Positions 23,401-35,219 of a stretch of 64,000 bases of DNA are shown here, piece by piece. The notes under the pieces were generated by a model. That model worked only from the letters and a program-made list of their open reading frames with translations. It made no database searches and was not told the DNA's origin. The stretch spans positions 31,775,590 through 31,839,589 of the forward strand of contig CM025855.1 in assembly GCA_003952965.2 (NCBI GenBank), in the 5' to 3' direction. Source of the DNA: Morella rubra (taxonomy: Eukaryota > Streptophyta > Magnoliopsida > Fagales > Myricaceae). Made by a program: the position numbers and the translations under genes. The number at the start of each line of letters is the position of its first letter. Position 1 is the stretch's first letter.

Positions 23401-25028
23401 ACAAATAGAGGGCAAGTCAAGTAGCGGAAATAACCTCAGTAATCGGTGTATCGAGTACCCTGTCAGGACCATACTTTTCCAAGAGCCCTTTGGATATCTA
23501 AACAAAACGAAGATTAAGAGCGATGCGTTAGAGAAGTGTGTAAAATTGCCATCTGGCCTTCACATGTCACAGAAATCTGCCAATTTCATCACTTCAATTA
23601 ATAGAGTCTAACCTTGTATGCACCCTGATATTCCCCAACCTGCACTCAAACGAAAACGAATATAAGAGCAGAAAGTACAAAGAGCCAAGTTTATGAAATA
23701 GTAATTTCTTCGTACAAATACTCACTTCTTCACCCATCAAGAATACTTTAGGATCAGCAGACATTTCCTCATCAAGGGCGGAGTTTAGAGCATCTCTTAC
23801 TGTCATCTGCACGTAATTATCATTCCATCATTATAACATTCAGTGTGTTCATAAAGACAACACGTGCATGAAGAAGGGACAGCTTATCATATCATGAGGG
23901 GAGGGAAAAAACTAAACACTAATGGGGTTTGTGTGTTAAAATTTTGGGATGGTTACATTTTTGGGGTGTGAGAGTTGATAAAAAATAAGTGAAGAGAAAG
24001 ATGATTTGAATGAATTTTTTATACTCATTATGGAAAAAGATATTTGCTGGGAAGAAGAGAGTTATTTTATAGTAACATTGGTGGTTTGGCGCCACAATTT
24101 GACCTAATGCAGGTGCTGTAAAATAAAACAAGATAATAACATTTTTGGGGTGTGAGAGTTGATAAAAGTGAAGAGGATGATTTGAATGAATTTTTTATAC
24201 TCATTATGGAAAAAAAGAATGATTTGATGGGAAGAGAGAGATTATTTTATAGTCAACATTGTGTTTGGCCCCCACAATTTGACTAATATAATAATTTCAA
24301 AATAATCTCTTCTCTCAAATTATTTTTTTTTATTATTTTAAATCATCTCTCTCCTCACTTTTCACCAATTCTAATACACCAAAATTTTTAAAACCTCAAA
24401 ATTTTTGGGGTCAAACTTTAGGTTTAGTACAACACTGCTACCGAAAAAAACAATTCAGGCATTTTTGTTAAAGAATGGATTTTAGGTTCCGCAACAATTT
24501 CCAGAGAACTCGTAAGAATTTAAAAAGCATGTATTTTTTCTCTGATCCCGTTCAACAAAGTTCAATTATACTCCCCACCAGGCAAAAAAAAAAACATCAT
24601 TTGGCTCATGGTTGAGCTTCAAATCACAAAACATAGAATATCATAACTTGAAATTGACGATCATAACGTGCACCCACCAAATAACTGAGACAGATTAAGC
24701 ATAGCTGATTAGTTTACTCTCCAATCCAATCGTAGTAAAGCGAGCAGCAAAAAAAAAACTGATTAAAAAAGCAGCGATTACCTCTTTGGCTCCTGATGAG
24801 TAGCTTCTCAAAGCCGACACCGCAGGGCAAGTCCATTGCAAGGACTGTCCCGAAATCTGCGCAAACCGACGTTAACCACTAAGCTGATAATAACTGTTAA
24901 AATAAAACTTAAAGCAAAAATGAACCACATCACCCAAACATCGACATATGAAAAAAATGGAGGATATTTGAGTGTACCAGAAGAGAAGAGCCTCCGGCAC
25001 CGATCTTTCGCCTTATAAACCCCAACAT
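20425..25028 (-). CDS. PDHB: Pyruvate dehydrogenase E1 component subunit beta, mitochondrial
   Basis: Fourteen exons, 5' to 3': 24978-25028, 24782-24856, 23726-23806, 23613-23639, 23435-23497, 23073-23159, 22456-22581, 22161-22294, 21997-22069, 21823-21888, 21087-21125, 20879-21003, 20678-20792, 20425-20493. They total 1131 bases, 376 aa. With the E1 alpha subunit it decarboxylates pyruvate using thiamine diphosphate in the mitochondrial matrix. Residues 1-42 are an Arg/Ser-rich presequence ([17 protein letters not shown] start). The enzyme begins [20 protein letters not shown]. Visible family motifs are [13 protein letters not shown] (thiamine-activating Glu), [35 protein letters not shown] (active-site His), [47 protein letters not shown] and the end [21 protein letters not shown]. 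Length and order agree with Arabidopsis At5g50850. Exon 1 is chosen because its reading frame, donor and presequence fit the family; an identical pair of first exons exists further upstream. Confidence 0.96.
23955..24286. repeat. Direct repeat inside PDHB intron 2
   Basis: Two copies of about 150 bases, 23955-24106 and 24139-24286, share ACATTTTTGGGGTGTGAGAG, GATGATTTGAATGAATTTTT, TATACTCATTATGGAAAAA and CACAATTTGAC. They differ by several short deletions. The surrounding sequence to about 24408 includes the near-palindrome AAAATTTTTAAAACCTCAAAATTTTTGG (halves quoted separately: AAAATTTTTAAAAC and CTCAAAATTTTTGG), so an inserted MITE-like element with a repeated arm is likely. Confidence 0.65.
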
Positions 25029-27212
25029 CTGTCTCTTTTACTCAATATTGCTCTAAACAAATGAAAAAAATGAGAATACAATCAGCGTATAGGAGATTCC
25101 CAGCAAATCGATGGCAAAACAGAGAGATTTACCATACAAATAAGGAGTTAGAAGAATCAAAACCTAGGATTTCTGGAAAATCGTAAAAGAGCACCTTTAG
25201 GACGAGAGAAAGAAGTCAGATAAAGGAGATTCGGGGAGAGGTGCGGACCTTGGGTAGATATTGTAGTGGGATCCGATCGGAGACGACGAAAATGTAGAAA
25301 AATAGAAGCGAAATGAGGCACCCAACACGCCCACTGCGCTCTCCTGCTTAACAAACTGGATTAATATATCTATATTTGTCTTCCTAAGATCAGTGTTTAA
25401 TAGCTATTTTGCAATATAAAATTGTTTTTGGGCTAGAAATTCCTCTAAATACTGCACCGAGTGTGTAATATTTTGGTAGGACAGTGTTGCCCTTGGTCCA
25501 CGGGAGAGTACCGACAGAGTCTGGTTGGCCTTGGTGTTAAGCCCTTTCGTATTTTTCTTTTAAGCAAATAATTCGCATCTCAGAATTAATAATCTGGCTG
25601 GTCAAACTTTAGGTTTAGTACAACACTGCTACCGAAAAAAACAATTCAGGCATTTTTGTTAAAGAATGGATTTTAGGTTCCGCAACAATTTCCAGAGAAC
25701 TCGTGAGAATTTAAAAAGCGTGTATTTTTTTTCTCTGATCCCGTTCAACAAAGTTCAATCATATACTCCCCACCAGGGGTCAAACTTTAGGTTTAGTACA
25801 ACACTGCTACCGAAAAAAACAATTCAGGCATTTTTGTTAAAGAATGGATTTTAGGTTCCGCAACAATTTCCAGAGAACTCGTGAGAATTTAAAAAGCATG
25901 TATTTTTTTCTCTGATCCCGTTCAACAAAGTTCAATCATATACTCCCCACCAGGCAAAAAAAAAAACATCATTTGGCTCATGGTTGAGCTTCAAATCACA
26001 AAACATAGAATATCATAACTTGAAATTGACGATCATAACGTGCACCCACCAAATAACTGAGACAGATTAAGCATAGCTGATTAGTTTACTCTCCAATCCA
26101 ATCGTAGTAAAGCGAGCAGCAAAAAAAAAACTGATTAAAAAAGCAGCGATTACCTCTTTGGCTCCTGATGAGTAGCTTCTCAAAGCCGACACCGCAGGGC
26201 AAGTCCATTGCAAGGACTGTCCCGAAATCTGCGCAAACCGACGTTAACCACTAAGCTGATAATAACTGTTAAAATAAAACTTAAAGCAAAAATGAACCAC
26301 ATCACCCAAACATCAACATATGAAAAAAATGGAGGATATTTGAGTGTACCAGAAGAGAAGAGCCTCCGGCACCGATCTTTCGCCTTATAAACCCCAACAT
26401 CTGTCTCTTTTACTCAATATTGCTCTAAACAAATGAAAAAAATGAGAATACAATCAGCGTATAGGAGATTCCCAGCAAATCGATGGCAAAACAGAGAGAT
26501 TTACCATACAAATAAGGAGTTAGAAGAATCAAAACCTAGGATTTCTGGAAAATCGTAAAAGAGCACCTTTAGGACGAGAGAAAGAAGTCAGATAAAGGAG
26601 ATTCGGGGAGAGGAGCGGACCTTGGGGTAGATATTGTAGTGGGATCCGATCGGAGACGACGAAAATGTAGAAAAATAGAAGCGAAATGAGGTTCGCCACC
26701 CAATACCGCAATAACAGCCCACCTCCCACACTTCGTCATGAGTTCAACAAACTTGGATTAATTTACTTATCTATTACTCCTACTTTCCACATGTAGTATC
26801 AGTGTTTAATTGCAGGTACACTTTGCAATATAAAATTTTTTTGGGCTAGAAAGAAGTCATATTCCCTTCGTAGGTCTTTGGGTAGATATTGTAGTGGGAT
26901 CCGATCGGAGACGACGAAAATGTAGAAAAATAGAAGCGAAATGAGGCACCCAACACGCCCACTGCGCTCTCCTGCTTAACAAACTGGATTAATATATCTA
27001 TATTTGTCTTCCTAATTAGATCAGTGTTTAATAGCTATTTTGCAATATAAAATTGTTTTTGGGCTAGAAATTCCTCTAAATACTGCACCGAGTGTGTAAT
27101 ATTTTGGTAGGACAGTGTTGCCCTTGGTCCACGGGAGAGTACCGACAGCGTCTGGTTGGCCTTGGGTGTTAAGCCCTTTCGTATTTTTCTTTTAAGCAAA
27201 TAATTCGCATCT
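24409..27212. repeat. Tandem repeats covering the PDHB promoter and first exons
   Basis: Four overlapping copies. P1 is 24409 to about 25580 (distal intron 2, exons 2 and 1, promoter). P2 is 25600-25777, only the first 180 bases of the unit. P3 is 25778 to about 26868, again carrying intron end, exon 2, exon 1 and promoter, but its promoter diverges from about 26694. P4 is about 26869-27212 and matches the P1 promoter almost exactly, from GGGTAGATATTGTAGTGGG to TAAGCAAATAATTCGCATCT. Copies are nearly identical over the exon-bearing part, so the event is recent, or two haplotypes have been joined in assembly. Confidence 0.9.
26154..26400 (-). pseudogene. Duplicate of PDHB coding exons 1 and 2 (partial gene copy)
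   Basis: Exon 1 copy at 26350-26400 and exon 2 copy at 26154-26228 keep the same lengths (51 and 75 bases), the same splice borders and the same encoded 42 residues as the PDHB presequence. No exon 3 follows before the next repeat. On its own it would be a dead fragment. If transcribed through, its exon 2 donor could splice to PDHB exon 3 at 23806 and give an unchanged protein from a second promoter. That possibility is inference. Confidence 0.85.
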
Positions 27213-28989
27213 GGTTGGGTTTTTTTTTTTTTTTTTTAAGCATGCGGTGTTGGGTTTTGATAGTAGACCAAGGAAATTGTAATTAGTAAGACGTGGGTTA
27301 AGTCCTATTGTTTTACTAAAATACAAATATAATTATTCAAAAAATTATCGATAATACTGTGAAAATTACATAGTTGTCACATTATTAAACAAAATCATTA
27401 ACGTATCATAAGTTTAGGCAAATACAAAAATCTTCAATTAATTTATTAGGGTTTTACAATAAAATATGTTAATTTATTTTCTATTTAAAGATTGTTTAAT
27501 AAATTTTAATTACTTAAAGTTTAACAGTGTAATCGGGAATATGTGAAATAATATGCCATTTCCCCCAGCCAATGCCCCATTTTGGACATGGCCGTGATTG
27601 TATAGAAGCATAGGGTTATAACAGGCAGAACGGCGGTGGGTGGTTGGCGGTCAAATGAAAGAAAAACGGGGCACGGGGCTTTTGTTGTAACTTGGAATTG
27701 ATGGTCCTGGGCTTAATAGCCGTCAAAAGCATTGAGTGGCATGCTTTTTGTTTTGTACTTGAGTGGAAAACTAACACCATTTCGCACCGTTTGTTATATA
27801 TATTTTTAGAAACTAACAAAATTAGCAAATAATAAAGTTTTGAAATTCACCTTCTTATTTGCTACAAAATTTTAGTCTATTTTTGTCCAGCAAAATTCAA
27901 ACTTCAATTAATCTTTAACTTCTCAGAAAGGGAGTAAAACGACTGTGAGGAAGAAAAAAATACATACAAACATTCTGTATGTATGGAACATGAAGATTTG
28001 GTGGTGAGGGTGGGGGGCACGGGGCAACGTGCTGTTTGCACCCAACTACCCCCCCGGTTGTGACTGCGATTATTTGGTGCAGAAAAACTGCGGGATTCTT
28101 CCCATTTAACATGCCATGACTCACGCCCACAACTTCACCTAACTACTGTCCTGTAACGTGGAGTAGAAACCGATTTATTTAGACACGTTGAATCTTTTCC
28201 TCGGATTTTATCTTTTTGACAAACAAACAAAAAATTGATAAAACACGCTAGAGCCCAATTTATTATTTTTATTATTTATACAACTAAAATAAATTAGATA
28301 ATTTGTTATTTTCCATTATTTAAAAATGACTTATATAAGGGTTTAAATTTAAATTTAATTTTATTCTTGAATTTTGACCGAAATTAATCATTGTATAAAA
28401 TAATATAACATGACAATGACAATAGTCAAGAAGGTAAAGTGACTAGACTATTATAATCGAAGATAGGCGTATATAACTAATTTTCAAAAGCTCTTATAAT
28501 TTTATTCGGCAAAGCGAGATAAATATTTCTTCAAAGTTATTAACTTTTTATATGATTTTGTTGAGATTATATATATATTGTCGCGTTTTAGAAAATATCC
28601 GTGAGATCTGTCAACTATATATATTGTCGCACGTTACATAGCTATAACTTAGAACACGTTACATCAATAACTTAGTCATCTTCCAAATCGACGCATGAAA
28701 TTCACCAACAATAGGATCTAAAAATCTGTCCACATACCCTCTAGACCGAAAGAAGTGTCCACATATTAAGTTTTTCGACCACAGAGAAAGAAAAGAAGAC
28801 GAAAAAAGTTCGAAGTTGTTTTAGAATATTTACACAATAAATAGATACAAGTTAAGTGGGGTCAAACATTCATCTCAGTCTCACACGCCGATGTAAACTT
28901 CGATTAATTTTTTATTTTTATTTTTTTCAGTTTGTTAGAGACTAACGAACATACCAAAAAAAACATAGCATGTCGCATTCACCTGATTA
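27213..28989. other. Intergenic, no gene recognised
   Basis: AT-rich sequence with a T tract at about 27220-27238 and a few short open frames on the minus strand (27616-27828, 27915-28130) without recognisable composition or motifs. No RNA gene is seen. Confidence 0.55.
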
Positions 28990-29370
28990 GGATTTTTTTA
29001 GTTTGTAAAAATATTCTAAAATATAATAAATGTTAAAAAAATTACAAAAGAAACCTCCAAAATTTTAAAAAATCATACACTAACACTTTTTTGTTGTTGC
29101 ATAAACAGAAACAACTTTTTCGCACAAAATTCTAATATCTTTCTTAAAAAAAATTCCAACAATTCATCTATCTCCATACATTTTTCAGCGAACTCTAATA
29201 TTTGTTATTAAAAAATTATATCAAATCATTTCTTTAAGCCTTTTTAAAAATTCTAATAAAAATGAAATATTTTTTATCACTTTTACACAAAAATTTATAA
29301 AACTTAAATCTCCTACATAGATATTCACAATTGTATTAAAAATTTTATAACTTTTTATAAAACGAACCAA
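28990..29370. mobile_element. Diverged copy of the MITE found at 33906 and 37117
   Basis: Aligned by eye with 33906-34291, the same phrases occur in the same order: CAACTTTTTCGCACAAAATT, CTAATATCTTTCTTAAAAAA, ATTATATCAAATCATTTCTT, TTTACACAAAAATTTATAAA, TAGATATTCACAATTGTATT and a final AAAACGAACC. It is more degenerate and its left end is uncertain. It has no coding capacity. Confidence 0.6.
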
Positions 29371-29797
29371 ATTCACCAACGGTAACGAGAATAAAAAAGA
29401 ATAGAAAATGGAAATAAGCTGCTCGGAAGAAAAAAAAAATGGAAATAAGCCATTAACCAGTCCAACATGCAACTATGCCGATAACGCCCAAATTAACATG
29501 CGACCTACTTGATTGGCATTTGCTTCGAGTACAGCCTAATCTAATACAAAAACTGCTCTGTTTACCGCTAGAGGCCCCACTTCACGTTGCAATTGCCAAT
29601 TGGACTATTGATTATTTGGGCCATGGCCATCCATCCATGTTGGGTCTCTAGAAAGGCCCATCATTTTGGGAACCCAGCCCAGAACTGAGCTTCCCTCGTC
29701 GGCCTAAGCACTGTAATCGGGCCCGAGCTAACGTCGCAACAATGAGTTTGTTTCAGTATGTTTTATATAAAATAAAAAGTGATCGATTGGTCCACAT

Positions 29798-29860
<63 letters not shown>

Positions 29861-29874
29861 GAATCCCAACAGTC
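29798..29874 (+). tRNA. tRNA-Leu (anticodon UAG)-like, with a shortened 3' arm
   Basis: The start GACAGTTTGGCCGAGTGG, the anticodon arm with TTTAGGC (anticodon UAG), a Leu-type variable arm and the T loop GGGTTCGAATCCC are all as in plant tRNA-Leu(UAG). A TTTTT terminator follows at about 29882. The 3' side after the T loop is CCCAACAGTCA, two bases shorter than the plant tRNA-Leu(UAG) form I know. The acceptor and T stems therefore cannot both pair fully, and an A:A mismatch appears in the acceptor. It is either a degenerate copy or carries an assembly indel. Confidence 0.8.
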
Positions 29875-30683
29875 AATGTTGCTTTTTATAATTAGAGTGT
29901 TACTTTTTTTTGCAATATATTAGCTAGAAGAAATGAAAAACTGATACTATAATTAGATTACCTCAATAATTATGAGATTCCTTTAATTACTATACTATTT
30001 AGATTGAGATTACATTAATTATTTATTAAAAAAAAAAGGTCTCATTCCTATGGACCTATTATGGGGACAATAAACTGTACAACAGATATCCTTTATTGGT
30101 ATCAATCTAGATTTTCTCTTAATATAATGGTACGTAAGAAGAAGGAAATTAATTTCAACGATAAAATAAAAAGATAAATATACTTTTGCTTAGGAGTCTT
30201 TAAGTCGACTGACTAAATGAGAACATTGTGAAAAATATTTATCTGCCCAATCAATCTACACGAAAACAACTATAAATTCCACCGCCAATCCACTTCCATC
30301 AACGTTCGAAGATGTGCTGTAGCGCTTTAGTCCCCCATAACCATCTCGATCAAGACCAATATATTCACTAATACGATCTCGTGGATCCTGATTGGCTGAT
30401 TTTTCCCTGAAAACTTTCTCAAAAAAAACAATTAAAATACAAAAAGCATAATTCGGAAAAAGAGCATCCGAGCATGGCCAACAAAATGAAATAAAAGCAA
30501 TTTGGCAGTAGAAACAATTACGTGTTGTCACGTGAAATCCACGTGAGAGAGGAAGCCCTGCTGCGCCCATTTTGCTGCTCCCTCCCACGCACGTTCATCG
30601 ACTTCACTTCCCACGCACATTGACACATTCGGATAAGATTGATGCTATTTTAGACGCACGCAGCGTGGCACCATCACTCTTTA

Positions 30684-30803
30684 CTCAAAAAGTTCTGATG
30701 GTGCCACCCTAGCATGCGCCTAAAACTCACCATCTCCCTCTTCCTCAAAAAGTTCTGATGGTGCCACCCTAGCATGCGCCTAAAACTCACCATCTCCCTC
30801 TTC
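30684..30803. repeat. 60-bp perfect tandem duplication
   Basis: Units 30684-30743 and 30744-30803 both begin CTCAAAAAGTTCTGATGG and include the CACCCTAGCATGCGCC phrase. They appear identical, which implies a recent origin. Confidence 0.9.
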
Positions 30804-31127
30804 CCCCGTATCACTCACTCCACTCACCCACTCAGTGACTCACAGACTTTCGCACAGAGGTATCCACAACGCATACCGTGGAGTTTCGGGATTGCTCTAA
30901 TTTATAGCAAATCCTGGACCGACTGTGGAGTAATAAAAATAATTCTACTTTTGAAAAGAACAAAGCAAACCGTACCTCGGAATGCTGGAGCGAGCTGATC
31001 CTCACGTAGTGCCACCTGTTGAGAACATCAAAGAGACACGCGGCTGGCTACGGTGGCGTGGATGACTTGGAGATGTACTCTCTATATGCGGCGCAGTCTC
31101 TTGTAGTAATAATTAATTTACCCCCTA

Positions 31128-31265
31128 CGTCCTGTCACATCGTCAGTGGGCGGTGACTTATGTAATTTAGCTCTGCTTTTCTGCGTTGGGAAGGGGCGTC
31201 CTGTCACATCGTCAGTGGGCGGTGACTTATGTAATTTAGCTCTGCTTTTCTGCGTTGGGAAGGGG
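31128..31265. repeat. 69-bp perfect tandem duplication
   Basis: Units 31128-31196 and 31197-31265 both begin CGTCCTGTCACATCGTCAGT and end GCGTTGGGAAGGGG. They appear identical. Confidence 0.9.
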
Positions 31266-32001
31266 CGGGACACTTGGTAATCCAGTAATAGTAATAGCTG
31301 CTTTACAATGAAAAAAATATCGCAAATTGTCATCTGACAAATGCATGCTCTACCGTACAGGACCATCAGAAATCATAAAAGTATGTGAGCTCCTCACGAG
31401 ACACGTGGTTGGACCACCCACAATCGTGACCCAACTGGCGACCTTTGCTGCGGAGTGAACAATTGGAGTGATAAGGGAGAGGCAACTGGAATACTGGAGT
31501 CTGGAACCTGCCCGGGCCCAAAAACCAATGAAAAGGAGGGAGAAAAGCACCACTTACACGTGGTCTTCCAATTGAATTTGGACAGCGGGGTAAAAAAAAA
31601 AAAACCCCAAAATGGGCCAGCAATAAAGAGGCCAGGTCCGCTTCCACAATCTCAGGCCCAGCCCATGGAAAAGTCAAAGCTTGGCAGGTCAGGATTCCGT
31701 TCCATACGATCAGACAAAAGTTGGAGCGAAGCTGTAAAGGTGTAGGATCAGCGTGTTGAATTGCGTCTATATCAGAGCTGATTACGTCGGGCAGCCCAGC
31801 TAGTAGTGGACAAGACTGAATAAAAATGGGCCAGGAATTGAAGCATCGACCCAAGATTAGCCCAGCTAATAGAACCATCATAGCATGGTTCGTGGAGAGG
31901 CGGGAGTCTGAAGGGCTGTTAAACGATGACGTTTTCCTTATCTTGTACGATTTTAGTAAAGGTAAGCTAGACGACACAGAGAGGGAGAGAGAGGCACAGA
32001 G

Positions 32002-35000
32002 ATGGCGGGCGCGTTCTGGGGGACGAGAGTGATGGAGATAGTGAAGAAGCACGACTCAGGTGGTCTAGTGTGGAAGAGAATTAAGCTCACTCCCACTCGC
32101 AAAGCCAACGCCAAGAAGCGCCTCCTCCGCGTTTGGCAGGTCCTCTCTCTCTCTCTCCCCCCATTTCCTTAGGGTTTTATTTTAGGATCAGATAATAGTG
32201 TGGTAGTCCTACTCTTACTATTTTTTTTTTTATTCCACTTATTCATATGCTTCCTGCATCTGATTTGAATGCTCTCGCCTGCCATTGTTAGGAACATTGC
32301 GTCTGTTTTTATTCTTGAAACGGTGGCTTTTTGAAAATGGTAGCTATGGTGCTTTTCACGGGTACATACATTATGGGGTTCAATGTTTGAGCCATGTCCC
32401 ATTGCAGCTTTACTTAAAAGTCAGAGAATCTTAGAACACTAGAAGTCGTGGTGTGTTGATTGTGGAAATTGAGGAATCTGATTATAAGTCGTGAAGCAAT
32501 AACAAAACAAAAAAAATGCAGAGCAATTCCCTTTGATAACTGAAAACTTTGTCTTTTAATGTTTAAATAATTTGGATAATTTAATATTCGAAAGCAGAAA
32601 ATCGAGCGGAGACTGAAAAAAGATCTATATCATGGAACTAAACGAGGAGATGAAGAAGACTATCCCTCACATTTGTCTTAGTTTTTTCAGGCATTAAAGG
32701 TCAGGTCGGTTTAATATAATGAAAATTGATAATTCCGTAAACCATGGATATTTGTTTGCCATTTGTTTCTCACGCAGAATGTGGTCATTGTGAGTTCACG
32801 GATCCGTACTTTTGGAGATATAGTCGTATGCTATGACAGTGGTGTTGTAGAATTCCTGTACTGAAGATTAAGTGAGAAAAGGGAATTATCATAAATACTA
32901 AGTGTGGTTTCGTCTTAGTTGAAGTATGAAAGATAACCCATGGTTGCTTTGGTTAAAGAAATGTAAAACTCTAATTATTGTAAGTTGCGTACTGATAGAG
33001 GAAGTTTACTGATATTCATCCAGGATTCTTGGTGATGATTTATCTAAATAAAGAATACGGATTCTTCTTTCTTATATCAATACAGTTTTCTTTCTGTGCC
33101 CTTGTCGAACAATCATATGTTTTGGATTATTGTTCCTTGTGTCATTTGACCTGACTCAATATATCAAAAAATTTAAACAAATGGATAAGGACATATACCA
33201 CATCCGGTGCACAGTAGTCGTTTTCTTTTCTTTGCTTTCTTTGTTTTTTTGCTGTTGTTTTAGACAAAGGATCATGAATTTCGTAATGAGGTGCGTGTGG
33301 ACAACATAGATTCTTGTAAGTTTAGTTATGGGTTTACTAGTGGAAAGCCATATGTACATCGGACTAAACGGAGCGATCACATTTTTAACCCCCACACCTA
33401 CATCTTAGGTGGAAAACAAAAGCAGCTCTGGATTTCATGGTCAGTGTGTCAGTGTACTTCTTCGGGAGGAAAGTTCCTTGGCATATTATTACAAGTGGCA
33501 TTGGACATAATTACTGTGGCATCTTTGTTGCAAGCTGGATTTGATCAAGGTTACTTCAATAATGTTACTATGCCAAGTTTCTGTCAGTATGCTGTCGTCC
33601 CAACATCACTTCAATATATATTCAGATCTCTTATCATTTAACTCGTAGTTAGTGTGGCATGTCAACCCCCTCTTCCCAAGTACACCTTCTTCTGTTGCTC
33701 CAAGTGAAAAGCAGTTTGATGTGAATGTACAAGGAATTGCTTAGGTCTCTACTATATTTGATCATTTCAACAGGGATATAAGATACTAGGCAGAGGGCTT
33801 ATTATCTGATGCTCATCTGATTTAAAAGATATAGTGAGAAAGCCTTTTTTGCCATTCGGACATGCGGTATGTTTTAAACTGCATAGCATCCATATGCCAT
33901 GCTAAGGGCATGTTCGTTTTCAAAATTATTCTAGAATACAAATATATTCAACAAAATTTGCAAAACCAACATCCAAAATCTTAAAAATTATACACAAACA
34001 CCAATACATTTTACACAATCTTCAACAACTTTTCACGCAAATTTCAATACTTTTTCAAAAAAAAATTATAACAAATATTCTCTCTCTATACTTTTTCACC
34101 TAACTCCAATATTTTTTTATTAAACAATTACATCAAATCATCTCTCTCTACACCTTTTTACAAACTCTAACAAAAATTAAATATCTTTAAAACTTTTTAC
34201 TAACCTTTACACAAAAACCTATAAAACTCTAATCTACATAAATATTCACAATTTACCAAAATCCTACAGTTTTTTAAAAACGAACACCCCCAAAGTTTTT
34301 ATGAATCTGGATCCACCAAGAGAAATGGACCATATAAATTGAACTATTCCAGAGTTCAGTACAAGTTTGTAGTTTGTTAGTTAATTGATTTCCAGGCAAT
34401 GGGAACTGATCTAATGACCCTTATTTGAGGGGTCAGGGTATGCTAAGAATGGTACCTTTTGTATTATTAGCTGTCGCTTCCAACTTTTATGTCCAATAAG
34501 CTCATGTATGGGATCAAGAATTTGATATTTGCAGTCAATAATCTTTTATATATATGTTGGGATTGACTTAACTAATTTTGTTTTGACATGCCATCGTGTG
34601 CTTTAGTCTTGGTAACTCCTAGTTATAGTGCAGATTTGTAGTTCAGTTGAATGATGACTTCTCATGAATCAAGAGAGAAAATTGAAAGGAAAATACGCTT
34701 TTTGTGTGATAGTTGGTTCAATAGCTTGTCCTTTTGCTTGTTTAAGTTGTATCCCCTTCCATTTATATGCACCCATTAGAGGGTGGCTCATAGGACTACC
34801 TATTTCTTTGAAGGCAATGAGTTCTACCTCAAATGACACCTTCTCCTCCTTGGAAAAGGGAACAAAGGCGATGTAGTGATATTCAATACCCGTTTGGCAT
34901 GTAACTAAAACAAAAGCATGTCTGCTTTGATCCATATGCCAACATACCTACGGAGCTATAATTCGCATACACCTTTACATTCCTGTTTGTATTTTGGATT

Positions 35001-35219
35001 TGTGTTTTGATGTGTGGATCTTAGATCGTTTTCAAAATGTCATTACCTTAAGTCGCGCAAAGTCATTGAATCATCTTCAAACTGTCCATACCTGAATTCC
35101 CTGAAATGCCTCTTTTTTTGCAGAATGAGGCTCTGAGGGCATGTTCTGAACCCCCTCCTTCAAAAACTTCAGGGGCTCGTACTGAAGTAGCTGGAGAAAA
35201 AGACAATAGCGGCAGCTAA
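32002..35219 (+). CDS. Small conserved plant protein (77 aa), possibly mitochondrial
   Basis: Exon 1, 32002-32139, encodes MAGAFWGTRVMEIVKKHDSG, then GLVWKRIKLTPTRKANAKKR and LLRVWQ. Exon 2, 35124-35219, encodes NEALRACSEPPPSKTSG and a Gly/Glu/Asp tail ending NSGS. The intron is 2984 bases, phase 0, GT-AG, and contains a MITE. I recognise the core (KKHDSGGLVWKRIKLT, RKANAKKRLLRVWQNEA) as a conserved, very short plant family, but I cannot name it with confidence. Annotation as a complex I accessory (ESSS-like) subunit is a possibility only. The basic amphipathic N-terminal half would suit mitochondrial import. A second, complete copy of exon 2 lies at 38331-38429 and encodes one extra residue (NEAVLRAC), probably the ancestral form. 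Confidence 0.75.

Larger units (their letters stand above)
29875..32001. other. Intergenic: promoter of the 77-aa gene and two short tandem repeats
   Basis: No confident gene. It contains a 60-bp and a 69-bp perfect tandem duplication (listed separately) and a minus-strand open frame at 30256-30588 discussed under findings. The 228-codon minus-strand frame at 31366-32052 lies antisense to the promoter and first exon of the plus-strand gene and looks like chance. A GA-rich leader runs at about 31976-32000. Confidence 0.55.

Noticed and set aside
31366-32052. 228-codon minus-strand open frame
   Set aside because: It lies antisense to the promoter and first exon of the plus-strand 77-aa gene, has no family motif, and is explained by moderate GC content.
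33156-33641. Frames of 79 and 116 codons, exactly repeated at 36365-36850
   Set aside because: Their conservation is only because the whole 3-kb segment is duplicated. They lie within an intron and show no family resemblance.
34664-34935. Frames of 70 and 88 codons on opposite strands, repeated at 37871-38142
   Set aside because: Same reason: intronic sequence carried by the duplication.
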